DNA from: Adiantum capillus-veneris
Taxonomy: Eukaryota > Streptophyta > Polypodiopsida > Polypodiales > Pteridaceae
Assembly (NCBI GenBank): GCA_014529385.2
Contig: CM043960.1
Span: 73,815,410-73,879,409, forward strand
Length of the DNA stretch: 64,000 nucleotides
Reading direction: 5' to 3'
Shown here: positions 46,049 through 58,247 of the stretch, one piece after another
Position numbering within the stretch: the first letter of the stretch is position 1
Layout: every line of letters starts with the position of its first letter
The notes under the pieces: model-generated
What the model was told of the DNA's origin: nothing
The model's database searches: none
Seen by the model: the letters and a program-made list of their open reading frames with translations, nothing else
Made by a program: the position numbers and the translations under genes

Positions 46049-48480
46049 ATGAACCTTAGATCTGGTCGCACACTAGCAACTCAAGGCATACTTGGAGAGA
46101 TCGCTAGTAGAGTATCCACCAAAGAGAGTGTGAATCAAGGTGATCAATTGGGGACTATCTCTGAAGAAGTCCCAGACACTTATTCCGACTCAATATTTAT
46201 AATGTCTTCCTATTCGACCTAGTTAGGAACCGAAACAACAGTGCGATATAAGCACACACTCACCTTTTATAAGACTATCATCCATTGAGCTCAGGTTTAC
46301 CTGGATCCTAATGAAGAGTATGCCATTTGCATTGATGACCATGACATAGAGTTTGAAGAGGAAATAAGGGCAAACAAACAAGGAAAAATACATGTGGATA
46401 AAAATGGGACTCAATATGTAAAAGTTAGAAATCTTGATGTGATAGACAAATAGGGGTTAGAAGTTAATACAGTAATTCTGGATATGGAAGAAAAATAAGT
46501 TCCACTGACTTTAGATTTTGAGGGATACGATCAAGTTGATCTGAAACCTTTGAAATGACTTAGCACTGATAATCCTAGGATTGGAATCTATTGTTGGGAT
46601 GATAGGAATTTCAAAGATCTTTTATGAACCTCTCATGCCAAACCAAGGTAGTTAACACCCATGCAGATCATCTATATCTTCAAGATCAAGGACAAGCGTC
46701 CAGCAGATCTACCATCTTACCTATTTAGGGATTGTTATAACAATAACTTTGTTATGATGAGTCCTGAGAAGGTAGAACATACCAGAGACCAAGGATACTC
46801 TATAAGAGATTGGATATTGGGACAATGACTTGATCCGATTCCAAGAGAGGAGCCCCGTGAAAAATATTTTGGGAGCAATGTTAAAAAACAGATTGGTTTG
46901 AAGAACTCGAGATAGGACCAACTGCCAGAAGAGTTAGAGCTGAGCCGAACAGATGAGTCAGACCAACTGATTTTTAAAAATGGGCCAAAAAATACAATGG
47001 ATCTAGGGATCCATATGACCAATTAGCTAGCTTCAAGCAAGTGCTAAGAGCAAAACACATATTTGATTTCTACACTCAATTAGAGGGATTTGGAATGACT
47101 TTAGAAGGAAAAGATTTGACATGGTTCCAAAACATTCCACCAAGGGCAATCATGAATTTAAATACATTAGCTCAGGGATTTGTAGCTGCATGTTCCAAAA
47201 TTGGGATCTAACATAACAATGTAGCTCAAATCTATAGCTTCAAACAAAAAACAAGGGGAGTCTGTTAGAAATTGTGCAACTAGGATGATGCAATATATAG
47301 TAAGATGCCCAGAATTAGAAATACCTGTAGAAGAAAGATTGATGTCATTGTCTCTAGAAGGATTCCTCAATAAAGAACTTCATGCTATACTGTATAGAAA
47401 GAAGCATACAACCCTAGAAGAGTATGTATCAGATGTTATTGACTTCGGAGACAATTTTGATATTTTCAATGAAGGAGATTTCCCTAACGATACTCAGAGT
47501 GAGAAAACAACATCCATAAAACCAACACAGGTGGGAACCGTTGTTGCAAAACCACTTATAGCCATAGAAGACATGCTCAAAAGGATGAATGAAATGATGA
47601 ATAATATGTAGAAAGCGCCTATGAGAGGACCTGAGCAAGGGATACCTCAAGAGGGACAACCAATTAGGCCACAAAAATGGTGTACTGTTGAGGATAAATG
47701 GACAAACCATGAGACCAATGAGTGCTATTACCAACAAAAGTACGATGAAAATGTTCAATATGTATCTATGAGACCACAAGGACAACCCATGTGCGTATAT
47801 CATCCTAATATAACCCCAGCACAAAGAGCACCGATGGGTATGGAAAGACCACAACCAATGTTGGGTCAACAACCTCCATTTCCTGGACATAATACACTAC
47901 CTGTAAAGTACATGCATCCAAAAGAAGTCATAGATAAACAAGAACTAGTTCCTGATACACCTTATGTTGAGCCTAGTCCATCTTCTATAGTAATGGTAGA
48001 AGGAGAGTGGCATATTTCACATCCACCTTCAATGGAAGAGCGTGTGACTTATGCTACACCACCTGATCTTACATCAATGTACTTTGTAGCTAATCAAGGT
48101 GTTAGACCTCCAATGGTAAGACCCATGATCAAGCCAAAGACTAGAAACTGCCATAATTGTGGTGCAGATGATCATTGGAAAACTGAATGCCTAGAACCTG
48201 ACAAGAACATTAAGCCAGTTGAAGCTTTTTGTACACACTGTTGAAAGAAGAGTGGCACTTCCCTAAAGACTGTCCAAAAAATATGTTAAACAAAGGAAAA
48301 GCAGTGGTGAGTATAGTCGAAGTTATACCTAGTAGCTATTCGGAAAGTGAACCTATTGTTTCAATCAAGGCGATCACTAGAGCCGAAGCTAAGGAAAAGA
48401 AACATAACCCCTCTGATGAATCAAAGAATACTAAAAATTCCTCGCAAAAGACCAAGAAAAGAAGACATACGAGATAAGAA
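46049..48480 (+). pseudogene. OTA-1 gag (broken)
   Basis: Starts MNLRSGRTLATQG at 46049, a start resembling that of other large gypsy gags. Many stops follow to 46900. The capsid core is FDFYTQLEGFGMTLEGKDLT then WFQNIPPRAIMNLNTLAQGF (about 47055-47190), followed by frames 47285-47611 and 47621-48244. Nucleic-acid-binding motifs: a C-x2-C-x4-H-x4-C knuckle CHNCGADDHWKTEC (48148-48190); a second, FCTHC, whose H and C part (EWHFPKDC) is in another frame after a 1-base shift at about 48240; and a Cys/His cluster WCTVEDKW...NHETNEC near 47680-47730. A Lys/Glu-rich helical tail continues to 48770. Confidence 0.87.
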
Positions 48481-49440
48481 AACAGAAAGAAATTGAGAAA
48501 AAAGACAAAAAGTTATTCCAGGAAAAAGTAAAAGAAACTGACAGTGAAATCAAGGAAACCACAATAAAATCTAGAAGATCAATTTTGATAGATAAATTTT
48601 TTGAGCCAATCAATACATCCTTGGAAGCTTTCCAAGCAGAACTTAAAGTAGACCAAAATATGGAAAACATATGAAAAAATTATCCTTCTCTAGACATGGA
48701 AGAAGCTAAGCTTGAAGCTAATCAAAATCTGATAAGAATTACTCAAGAAATGCTGGAAAAATAAAAACCCAATCTTGAGAGTATAACAAAACCTGAGGAG
48801 CTTGTGGTAGAAACCAATAAAGAGAAATTCAAAGTGGTGGTATAACCCCACCTTGAAACTAAAGAGCCAAAACTCATAGTGCCTGACAGTAAAGATGCTT
48901 TAGATAAAATTCTGTTTGTGGAGAAAGATTGGCCAAGAAATTTATGGGAAAAAGTGTGACAGATTAATGATGGGAGCATAACTTTGAAATTAGCTTCTAT
49001 AGAGGAAGTTTGGTTAGACAATTTACCTCTTGATATGGAGATAGATATACAATCCTTGTATGGGGATTGCGGCTCTGAATCATCAAGAATGTCTAAGTCA
49101 TTCACTCTAAAAACACTAACCTCTTACTCAGGAGACAATGAAGATGAGTCCATAGTGTGCAAAACCACTCAGGTAAAGCGAGCGGAATAGACCCTAGAGG
49201 TAGAGAACATCCACTCAATCATATCAACACCCATTCAATGTACTCTTACCTTGGGAGAACTGTTAAAAATCAGACCATATTTATGGAATGATTTACACAA
49301 AATTCTAGAGAAGGTGGGGATAATAGGGCTAATCGCAAAAAAATTGGGTAAATTGAAACATGAATTGGATAACAAGGAGATTAGATCCATCCCTATGAAC
49401 AAAGTTTGAGAATACTACACGGAGGAAGAAGGAACCACAA
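48481..49440 (+). other. OTA-1 gag-protease linker
   Basis: Coding-like but interrupted Lys/Glu-rich sequence with no named domain. Open runs such as KLASIEEVWLDNLPLDMEID (48984 onward) suggest it was translated in the ancestral polyprotein. Confidence 0.5.
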
Positions 49441-49760
49441 CCCTTCCGGTGAGATATAATGATGTAGAAACCATGGCAATACTGGATAGTGGGGCAGGAA
49501 TAGCCATAGCCACAAAAGCAATTTGGGAATCATGGGGAAACCAGCCAGCAGACACACTTGAATGAAATCACAATTGATGGATGGACACTTAAAAAAACCC
49601 CTAGAACTGCTTGAAAAAGTGATAGCTAGTTTCTGTGGAATTGATTATCAACATACTTTTGCGATAGTGGAGTTTGGAAAGAAACTTAATTAAGAAGTCA
49701 TCTTGGGAAGGCCATTCATGTGACAAATACAGTTCATTCAAGATTGGGGAATCAACAATT
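49441..49760 (+). pseudogene. OTA-1 retropepsin-type protease
   Basis: VETMAILDSGAGIAIATKAI contains the D-S-G active site (about 49482-49490). VILGRPFM (about 49700-49725) is the ILG/R motif that closes the domain. Two stops lie between them. This is the normal position between gag and RT. Confidence 0.85.
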
Positions 49761-49762
49761 AT

Positions 49763-50750
49763 TTGTACTTAAAGCAAGTGGGATCAATCACAAGGGTAAA
49801 TTTGAAAGATCACACTTATAGAGATGTAATGAAAACACCCATCCAAGAATTTAACTTAGTATCTTTAGCTGAATCAAAGCTTCCATCTTGGTCAAACAAA
49901 GACACACCTATTTGGATGTGTAGAGCCTCAAAAAACGCGAGTTTAAAACAAAAAGAATGTATCTTGGAAAGGGATTGCACAAATGAAGCATATACACCTG
50001 AACCCTTTCCGGAGTATTTGTTTGAGCCATTTGAATGGACTCAAATTTTGGCAACAATGGACGTGTGTGTGAATATATCTATGCCTACTCAATTTTGCAA
50101 TGAAAATGGTTATGACATAATTCCAATACAAATGGTCTCAACCATTCAAATTGAAGATCAAGTTTAGGAACACAAGGACTTACTGAAAGCTCAACAAGTC
50201 TTTCTGGACCTTTATTCTGATGCTACTGATGAGTTTGAAGAACATTTAAATACATCCAATGATTTTGGATCAAAAATAGAACATGTGAGAGCCCAACTAC
50301 TCCTAAAAGGAGGAGAGGAATTTTTTTTTGACTCTTCAAACCAAAAATCCATAAGACATAAATGGTATAGAAGGAAAAGAGAAAAAAAAAACTTGAAGTC
50401 TAGACCTATGCCATCAATTTCTAGCAGAACACAGTTTTTGATGCAGATAGATGCACATGATTGTGTCAAAGACAAAATCATGGATATATATCCCTCAAAC
50501 AACAAGCAAGGAACATCAAAAAAGGAAACTCAATTAGAACCTAAGCATCAGGATGACAAATCACCCATGACACTGGTTGAACGAAAGAAAAAATATTAAG
50601 AGTTGAAGAAAACTCTAAAGGAGGTGTATACCACTGAAATGGAAATAACCGAAGAAGAGAATAAAGATGTAATGAGTGTTCCATCCCCATTACAAGAAAT
50701 ATACTCACCAAGACCAAAAGATCATAGTGAAACAACCTGTAAGGGAACTA
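49763..50750 (+). pseudogene. OTA-1 protease-RT linker
   Basis: Partly open region (134 codons from 49763, 104 from 50285) without a domain I recognise, ending before the RT. It is Lys-rich around 50300-50400. Long linkers here are seen in large gypsy elements. Confidence 0.5.
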
Positions 50751-51340
50751 ATAAAGTAGGGTGAGTCATATCAAGGAACTGAATATGCAAAGAAAATATG
50801 TGTCAATCTCAAAAAAGTGAATGCAACCACCATTAGAGGTAACTACCCTCTTCCAATCACTGAGCATGTTTTAGAACAAGTAGCAGAAAAAGAAGCTTAC
50901 AACTTTTAAGACGGCTTTGCGGGGTACAATCAACTTTTGGTTGATCCAAAAGATCAACATAAATTTGCCTTTGCAACTGAATGGGGTATTTTTTCCTATA
51001 GGGTTATGCCTTTTGGTCTAACTAATGCTCCTGTCACCTTTCAAAGATTGAAGATCCATGATTTCAAAGAATATCTTAGGAATTTCTTGGAAGTATATAT
51101 GGATGATTTATGTGTACTTCATCGATCGAGACTGATCATTTTGAACATCTCAAAAAGGTCTTCAAAAAATGTAGACTTTATAGGATTTGCTTAAATCTTG
51201 AAAAGTGCACATTTATGGGCAGACAAGGAAACTTTCTTGGACATATAGTGTCTAAAAACGGCATAGCAACCAATATGGATAAAATTCATGCTATTGCTGA
51301 ATTGTCTAGATCGACAACAGTTAAAGGGGATTAGGATCTC
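50751..51340 (+). pseudogene. OTA-1 reverse transcriptase (broken)
   Basis: RT words in order: ICVNLKKVNATT (where VDYRxLN is usual), YPLPITEHVLEQVAEKEAYN, a stop, GFAGYNQLLVDPKDQHKFAF, FSYRVMPFGLTNAPVTFQR, and FLEVYMDDL with an intact YxDD (about 51092-51103). A frameshift after it is followed by TDHFEHLKKVFKKCRLY and NLEKCTFMGRQGNFLGHIVS. N-terminal fingers are degraded. Confidence 0.9.
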
Positions 51341-52260
51341 ATGACATTGTGGATATTATAGACGATTCATTTATATGTATGCTATAATCGCAAAACCCAT
51401 GTATAGCATGATTACACTCTTTGTATGGACTGATGAGTCTGAAGAATCCTTCATGAAGCTTAAACAAGCTCTCACTACAGCCCCAATATTGAAAGCATTA
51501 TATTGGAATAAGATATTCCATGTACATGTTGATGCTTCCAATTTTTCCATCGAGTGTATATTGCTCAACCAGGAGACAAAAAAGTTAATTTTTCCATTTT
51601 TTATGCTAGTAGACAACTAAATGTGGCGAAGAAAAACTATACAACCACCAAAAGAGAAGGATAAGGGATGATCTATGCTATAAAAATTTATAAGCATTAC
51701 CTATTAGCCAATAAATTTGTGTTCTTTGTGGACCACCAAGCTTTATTGTATTTGGTCAACAAGCCATGCAACATAGGAAGAATAGTGAGATGGTTCATCA
51801 TTCTTTTGGAATTTGATTTCAGTGTAGTTGTAAAAAAGTGCACCACAAACCAAAGAGCAATTCATTTATCAAGGATTATTTCAAGAAAACCACCAAAAGG
51901 GGTAGACGATGATCTAGCAGATGCATATCTGTTCTCTCTGGAAATGATACCCCATTGGTCAGAAAATATGGTTTCATTGATGACTATAGCTAAAGTGGAT
52001 TCTCAAATATCACTTCCTATTACACCTGGATTAATTGGACAATTGGATATGTATCAATTACTAGCTCAAAGGCTATACAAAAGAAATTGAGATGGAATAT
52101 TTCTTTTATGTATTAACCCTGAGGAGAAAACCCAACACCTAAATCAAGCACATATTACCATAGTAGGACTTCACTTTGCGAAAGACCAAACTATGCAACG
52201 GATCCTGAGACTTATTGTATTTTGCCCAGCCATGAGCAGTGATGTTCACTCATTTGTGAA
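51341..52260 (+). pseudogene. OTA-1 RNase H and connection
   Basis: FVWTDESEESFMKLKQALTT, KIFHVHVDASNFSIECILLN (first Asp), AIKIYKHYLLANKFVFFVDH and QALLYLVNKP (FVDHQ in the place of TDH), then DDLADAYLFSLE. No second, archaeal-type RNase H follows before the integrase, unlike TAT-1. Confidence 0.85.
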
Positions 52261-53571
52261 AGAATGTCTTCAATGAAAAAACAAATACCCGTACCTCATG
52301 TGACATTATTTCAAATCTCACTCGTTCCTAAGTGGAGTAACTATATAGTTACTTACTTATCAAGCAGAACATTTTCGGAAGATATGAGTAAACGCCGCCA
52401 AAGAGATATTGAAACTGAAGCTAGAGACTATGCTCTTATTGGAAACCAATTATATTGGAGAGGAAAGGATCAACATTTGCGTCTCTAAAAAGGAAGATGA
52501 ATATATACCCACTCTAGAACAAGCACATGCTGGATTAGCTGGAGGTCACTTTTTTAGTGAAACCACTAATAGAGCAATTTTAATGGTAGGTATATGGTGG
52601 CTAGAACTTTTTGTACATGCCAAAGAATATTTTCAAAGATGTGATGCATATCAACGAGCAAAAACGCCAACAAGGGTAGACAAGATTCCTTTAAGACCAA
52701 TGATGGGGGCTAGAGCTTTTGCAAAATGGGACATAGATTTTGTCGAACCAATACAACCACCTGCTTATAGAGATCAAGCTCAATATTTCATTGTAGCTAC
52801 GGACTATTTGACAAAGTGGGAAGAGGCTAAGGCAACCGGAAGAATTATGCTACAGCCACAACCGCATTCTTGTATGAGAATGTATTCACAAGATATGGAC
52901 TTCCAATAGAAATTGTCAGTGATAGGGAACCCATTTCCTCAATGAGGTAATTGAGTATCTACTGAATAAATTTATGGTCATCCATAAAAAATTCCCTCCA
53001 TATCATCCACAAGCAAATGGAAAATCTAAGCACACGAATAAAATTCTTAGCTTGGTATTGACTAAAGTGGCTAGTTTAGGATGAACTGATTGGAAAATGA
53101 ATCTACATGCTGCTCTATGGGCTTATAGAGTTTCATTCAAGTTAACTTTAAATGCTACACCCTTTAACCTTGTTTATGGTCTTGATGCCATACTACCGAA
53201 GGAATTTCTATTGCCAACACTAACGGTAGCTAAAGATCTTGAATGGACCTGACATGAATTGTCAGAGAGGCTTGAAGATTTAGAAAATCTTGATGAACAA
53301 AGGCTAACAGTTGGTGCTCACATCTATGCACAAAAACGGAAACAAATCCAATTTTTTGATTCACATGTAGTCACAAAAATCTTCAAAAAAGGGGACCTAG
53401 TTTATTCCCTTAAGCAACACATTCCCAAATTCAAGAAAAAGGGAAATGTACCATTTGTCATTGAATATGTATCTCCAATTAGAGCAATTAAATCATCCAC
53501 TATAGATGGTGAACCAATGACTAACTAGATTAGTGGATGCCTCTTAAAGAAGTACCATTTTCCACTAACCA
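52261..53571 (+). pseudogene. OTA-1 integrase (broken)
   Basis: Zinc-binding domain HAGLAGGHFFSE ... YFQRCDAYQR, where the last Cys has become Tyr. Next is FAKWDIDFVEPI and FIVATDYLTKWEEAKA (first Asp, about 52720-52830). After a frameshift come PIEIVSDRE and HPQANGKS, where the expected Glu is replaced by Lys (about 53005-53035). AALWAYRVSFKL and NATPFNLVYGLDAILP follow, then a basic C-terminal region (53259-53528) with KGDLVYSLKQHIPKFKKKGN. Two of the changes hit essential residues. Confidence 0.9.
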
Positions 53572-54170
53572 ATGATTTGCTATAAAAATTGCATGCAGCA
53601 AAGCAGAGAAAGATTAAACGACAATAGGTTGTGGAGGAAGCTCAAGAGGAAGTCCAAGTTTGAGTACTCAAGAGGAAAGCTGCTTTTAAAAATCAACAAA
53701 CACCTTATCCCATTAGCACAGTGGAGCTATATAAATGACTATGGGAATCACAAAATGAGGCAGTATCAACCAATGGATGATGAATGGCTAAATGGAATTG
53801 ACCTTCTCATCGTAGTACAATTGAACAATCATAGCACGAATGCATTAGTAGATATCGGTGCTCGAATGAATGCAGTCAGTTATTCCACTTATAAGAAAGC
53901 CATGAATCAGTCTTTAGCATCGAGAATATCTGTTATCAAAGGATGTAACAAAAAACCCAACACCGGCATTGGGAGTGGTTAACTTGAATGTGACAGTAGA
54001 CGGATTTTCATGCCCTCATCAATGTATATGCATACCAGATGAACATATGAATGAAACGATGATTCTTGGAATCTTATGAGGACATACAAGGCAGTACTAG
54101 ATTGGGACACCAATCAAATCAAGCTAGGAGGAAAACTCTTAGTTCCAATTTCACCGAGCAAAGAGGAATG
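53572..54170 (+). pseudogene. Second retropepsin-like domain downstream of integrase
   Basis: The open frame from 53572 has a basic start, then GIDLLIVVQLNNHSTNALV followed by DIGARMNAVSYSTYKKAM. D-I-G-A at 53851 sits where D-[ST]-G-A belongs. After a frameshift near 53960 the next frame gives VVNLNVTVDGF, CICIPDEHM and MILGIL (ILG motif at 54059-54070). The frame then shifts again to RTYKAVLDWDTNQIKL, a typical sequence just after the retropepsin ILG motif. The order, spacing and ending match an aspartic protease of retroelement type. Its place after integrase, separate from the gag-proximal protease at 49441, is unusual. It could alternatively be part of a degraded nested element or a captured protease-like host gene. 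Confidence 0.7.
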
Positions 54171-54795
54171 GAAAACAGGTCCCCACAAAAGAAACCAGAG
54201 AATAATCCATCTACGTCAGCCTCTAGTCAAGCAAATGCTACAAGAAGCATGCAAGGAGTCAGACAGATTTGGGTACCAAAAGCACAGCTCAAGGAAATTT
54301 GGGTGCCCAAAAACTCATCTACCATACTAAAGGAAATTTCACATCTAACAATTAAAAAAAAAAACATCTGTCAGAAAAGAAACTAGCACTAGATGGTTTG
54401 GAAACCAAAGGAGCATTTATCTTCTCCACAAACTGTAAAGCCGATGAATCAGAGGGTTAAATCTCAAAAAACTCCACCACAACAGTTCATCAACCAAAAT
54501 CCAAAATACCAATGGAGAATTAAATCTCAACAACCGTCAGGAAATCAATGTGCCAAAGCATCCTGATGGTACAAACACGTAAAGAGCATATAAATTACAA
54601 ATTTTGTTATTTAGAAAACATCAACCAGATATCTCGACCACGAAAACCCTTGAGTTAACTACTCAAGACCCATCTCTTGCACCACATACTGATTTGAATT
54701 GCATTAACCTTCAAAGCATGGAAGAGCCAACTACTGCTCTGCAAGACATGATTGTTCAACCCATGCACATAGTCGTCCCAGAGTACTCCATTTAG
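54171..54795 (+). pseudogene. Low-complexity Gln/Asn/Pro/Ser-rich tail after the second protease
   Basis: Frames here are rich in Ser, Asn, Gln and Lys, with the word IWVPK repeated (RQIWVPKAQLKEIWVPKN, about 54268-54320). There are several stops and frame changes. No domain is recognised. It probably continues the same 3' reading region. Confidence 0.45.
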
Positions 54796-56195
54796 GAGAG
54801 GTGGAAGGAAACTTCATTAATTAAGGGCAATGTTTGAAGAGGGAGAAAGTTGGATGTTAACATATGTTTTTTTCAAAATTACCTAATAACGCCCTTAAAA
54901 TTCATCTCAACAGGGGAATGTCAACTGATAAAATCTCCCCGAGGAGTGTAAACATTGTATATACTATCAAAAAGTTCATTAATTTTTCTTGATATTGGAG
55001 CTTAAAAATGGATAAATCCAACAAAAAGTAATAAAATAATGTTTTTCAATGGATTTTCTTAATTGTTGATACTTCAAGTTTCTTTTTTTAGTGCATTTTA
55101 TTATTTTCTTTGATTTTTTAATAAACAAGTCAAAAATTAATATTAAATAGCAAATAAGCTCAGATGGAGAAACTAAAAATATAATGATGATTAGGAGGAC
55201 AAGATGAAAAGGCACAAAACTTTTCGATCAAAACGACAAATTGAAGCAAGAGGCCTAAATTAGGCCGCCAAAGCCATTTTTTGCAAATTCTTGCAGAATG
55301 AGCTAATGGAGTCCGATTGAGGAATTTTTTGAGTGTAATGTAGATTTTACAGTCTACTAGGACTAGTAGGAGAATTTGGGGAAAAGTAGTTTAGGAAGTC
55401 CGAGTATAGATATCTTAGGTAGCCCAAAATCACCTCCTTTCTACTAGTCATCCTAAGAGAAGAGAGCTCCCGACCTTCCTCACGTGCGATTTTCAAAGTC
55501 CACAGTCACCCATTTTCAGTGCCGTTTTACACAAAACATAAGGGGTATGTTCTAAAATCATCAAAAAATATTTCTATGTAGTTGGGTAGCAGGTATAAGT
55601 CTAGGAAAAAACCATAGAATCCAAGCTGTGTATAGACTCCTAGAACACAAAAATGACCAGAGCAGCCTGTCAACTCAACCGAATTGGACAAGATTTGATT
55701 TGTAGCATGCCCCTAGATACTAGAACACTTCCATATCATTAGATGACCATTTGGTAGGGGTCGACGGGTTCCCCAAGGTTTTTATCACATGCTAGAATTG
55801 AATTTTGACTTCGCGGGTAGCATAGAGACAAGGTCTATAAACAATGTACCTAGATGGTTTCAAGAAAATAGTCAAGGAAATTCCTCCAACACCACAAAAC
55901 AACTCGCAGACTACAAAGCGTCAATTTTGACATATGGAGTCAAACTGACTCCAAATGAGTCCAAATTGAATGAGCAACATCAAGACTATGTAACGCACAA
56001 GTCCATGGCTTCAACAGTGACCAAGCATCTCTACACACCGAGTGGTAACAAAGAACGGGGATTTCAGAGTCGGCAAGAGCACAAAGTGGTGTCGACATGA
56101 CCGAATCTTACCAAACTCATGTTAGGACATGTTTTAGATGTAATAAATCTATGTAGGTCATCAAAATGTCATTTCAAGCATAAAATTTAGCTACT
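54796..56195 (+). other. OTA-1 spacer
   Basis: AT-rich non-coding stretch between the protease-like region and the 3' palindrome repeats. The 103-codon frame 55789-56100 has no recognised domain. Confidence 0.5.
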
Positions 56196-56795
56196 GTAAA
56201 TAATCACAATTATCTACTTTTTTACAAAATTGACTTGAAAATCATCATCATGCTTCACCTATCACTTTCACACATCTATCTCATGTCACATGTCAAATAT
56301 GAGCCCAAATTGTTCAGTAATTCTCAAATTTTGTCAAAAAAGGCACTAAAAGCTCTTCATACCAAATTTTGAGTTTTTTGTCACATTTTTTGATCCAAAA
56401 CCTCCCATATCTCACACAGAGGGTCTATAGCATTTCTAGAATCAATTTAAAAGAAAAAATGTTCAAATTAATAAAAATGTAAATAATCACGATTATTTAC
56501 ATTTTTGTCTAAATGAGCCCAAATCTCATCTTTGACCTCATGGGACGAAAGTAGATGATGTGACAAGTCCACCAATTAAGTTTGATCACATTTGGATCTC
56601 AAAAATCCACAATCCCTTTATATCTAATGTTTCACAGTTTGAAGATTAAATCTGGCACCATTTCCACCTTGTACACTCAAATGAGCTCACACTTCACTCA
56701 GAGTATCTAAATCACATGTTCTTCAAGCTTATGAAGTCAAAAGTGCAAAAATATGAAAAAAATCCCCTGTTGTGTAAATAATTGCGATTATTTAC
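56196..56795 (+). repeat. OTA-1 repeats with the 22-bp palindrome (3' set)
   Basis: Palindromes at 56196-56217 (two arm mismatches), 56479-56500 (perfect arms) and 56774-56795 (one mismatch), spaced 283 and 295 bases. Flanks share TTAAGTTTGAT-ACATTTGGATC with the TATCAAGTTTGGTAAAATTTGGATC context of the 5' set, so both sets have a common origin. Confidence 0.9.
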
Positions 56796-56848
56796 TTTGC
56801 TTGCAATTTTTTGCCTGGAGTGAATTATTTTGATCTATACATGTTTTT

Positions 56849-58102
56849 ATGCATCTATGCATGCTCCAAAATTGGTTTGAAGCAGAATGGACATCATTTT
56901 CCAGCAATTCAGACAAAGAGCATGTCAGAGCGGAATTTGTGAAATTTTCTAAATTTGAAACGATATTTTTCCTCATAAGCTCAATGCAAGATGTTGAGAA
57001 AGAAAAGAGGAGAACGACAAAAAATGAAAATCTACAGGAGCTTCCATCATATCAGCTGGAGCCCAGTTCTGTGAAAACGGCCAAAGTAACCTACTTGTCA
57101 AAAGAACAGCTTGTGGAGCAGAACACCACAGTCTTCACCGACAAATTCAAAAGTGAAGATGGAAGTGAGGTGGAGTTGCAAATGCTACCATAAGAATTTT
57201 ATGATGTAGTAGCTGAGCCAGCTACGAACGAAGCCAACAGGAGATTGGAACTTCAAACATTTTGTAATCAAGAACCATGTGGAGTAGATTTTGAAAGGTA
57301 TTATGAACTAGTGTTGACGAATTAAAGAGGATGGATCTTCCCATATCACATATCACCAAGGACAAAAAGTTGAGGTAGTCATCAGCAAAGATATATATAG
57401 TCGTTGAAGAACCAAAGCTGCCAACAAAAGGTATAACAATGAGATCTAGAGATAGGAAAACAACTGGAACATTCACAAGGAGTACAACTGCTGCCACCTT
57501 CTTTGATCTTATGCTAAATCAAGTAGAGAATCCCACCTGCCTATACCACCAGCACTTCCACTTCCTCGCCAAAAAACCACCAAGGTACACTATACCAAAT
57601 CATGCTTTTGCAACCACCTTCATGAAAGTATTGAATTCATCAAGTAGACAATCAATAGATCATGCTCAGTATGGGTTTACAACACTCAAGAGCACAAAGA
57701 AGGAAGGAAAAGTCACATACTTAGGAGCTCTAGATGTCTTAAATAGAATTGCATACCATGCCATTGGGATGGCAGCTAATTTTCCACCAGTCCCAGATCA
57801 GAACACATGGATAATTATAGAAAAAGCTCAGCCCTCTCCACAAGCCACAAGATCAAAAAAGAAAGGGAATTATAAGTCTGATGAAGGGTCAACTGTTGAA
57901 AGCTCACCCTGAAGCCCATAACGATGAAGAAAGTTCTGATAGTGAAGAAAAAAGAGCAAGAAGGGAAGAAATGAAAAGAAAGGTAGTCATTAGGAAAGAA
58001 ATGGACTCATTTTCGTGCCTTTCAACTCTAGTGAGAGAATTCTCCTTAGCCAATAGGAAGAAGGCTAACGTTACGTTGAAAAAACATTTTTTCTCATTTT
58101 GA
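56849..58102 (+). pseudogene. OTA-1 3' reading region, first part
   Basis: Long coding-like stretch beyond the pol genes, in the position where Athila-type elements carry an envelope-like gene. Open runs: 56849-57193 (114 codons), 57439-57912 (157 codons, with FDLMLNQVENPTCLYHQHFH, AFATTFMKVLNSSSRQSIDH and LGALDVLNRIAYHAIGMAAN), and 57881-58102, acidic then basic. I do not recognise the family. No signal peptide or transmembrane helix is evident, which argues against a classical envelope protein. Stops separate the runs, and FB-1 interrupts it shortly after. Confidence 0.5.
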
Positions 58103-58247
58103 AAATGTCCATGAAAACCATTTTGGTGAAAATGTCACTATCATCAGAAAAGTAAGGCGCTTGATAATGACATATGGCACAAGCACCGAACGCCTTTTTA
58201 TGACCCGTTGTTGCTATCATATAAAGTGAAGTACTTGTACTTGTGCA

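Noticed and set aside
44818..56795. Regularly spaced palindromic repeats considered as a CRISPR-like array
   Set aside because: Units are 220-330 bases and diverged, split by 10 kb of gag-pol, in a plant retrotransposon; spacing and context do not fit CRISPR.
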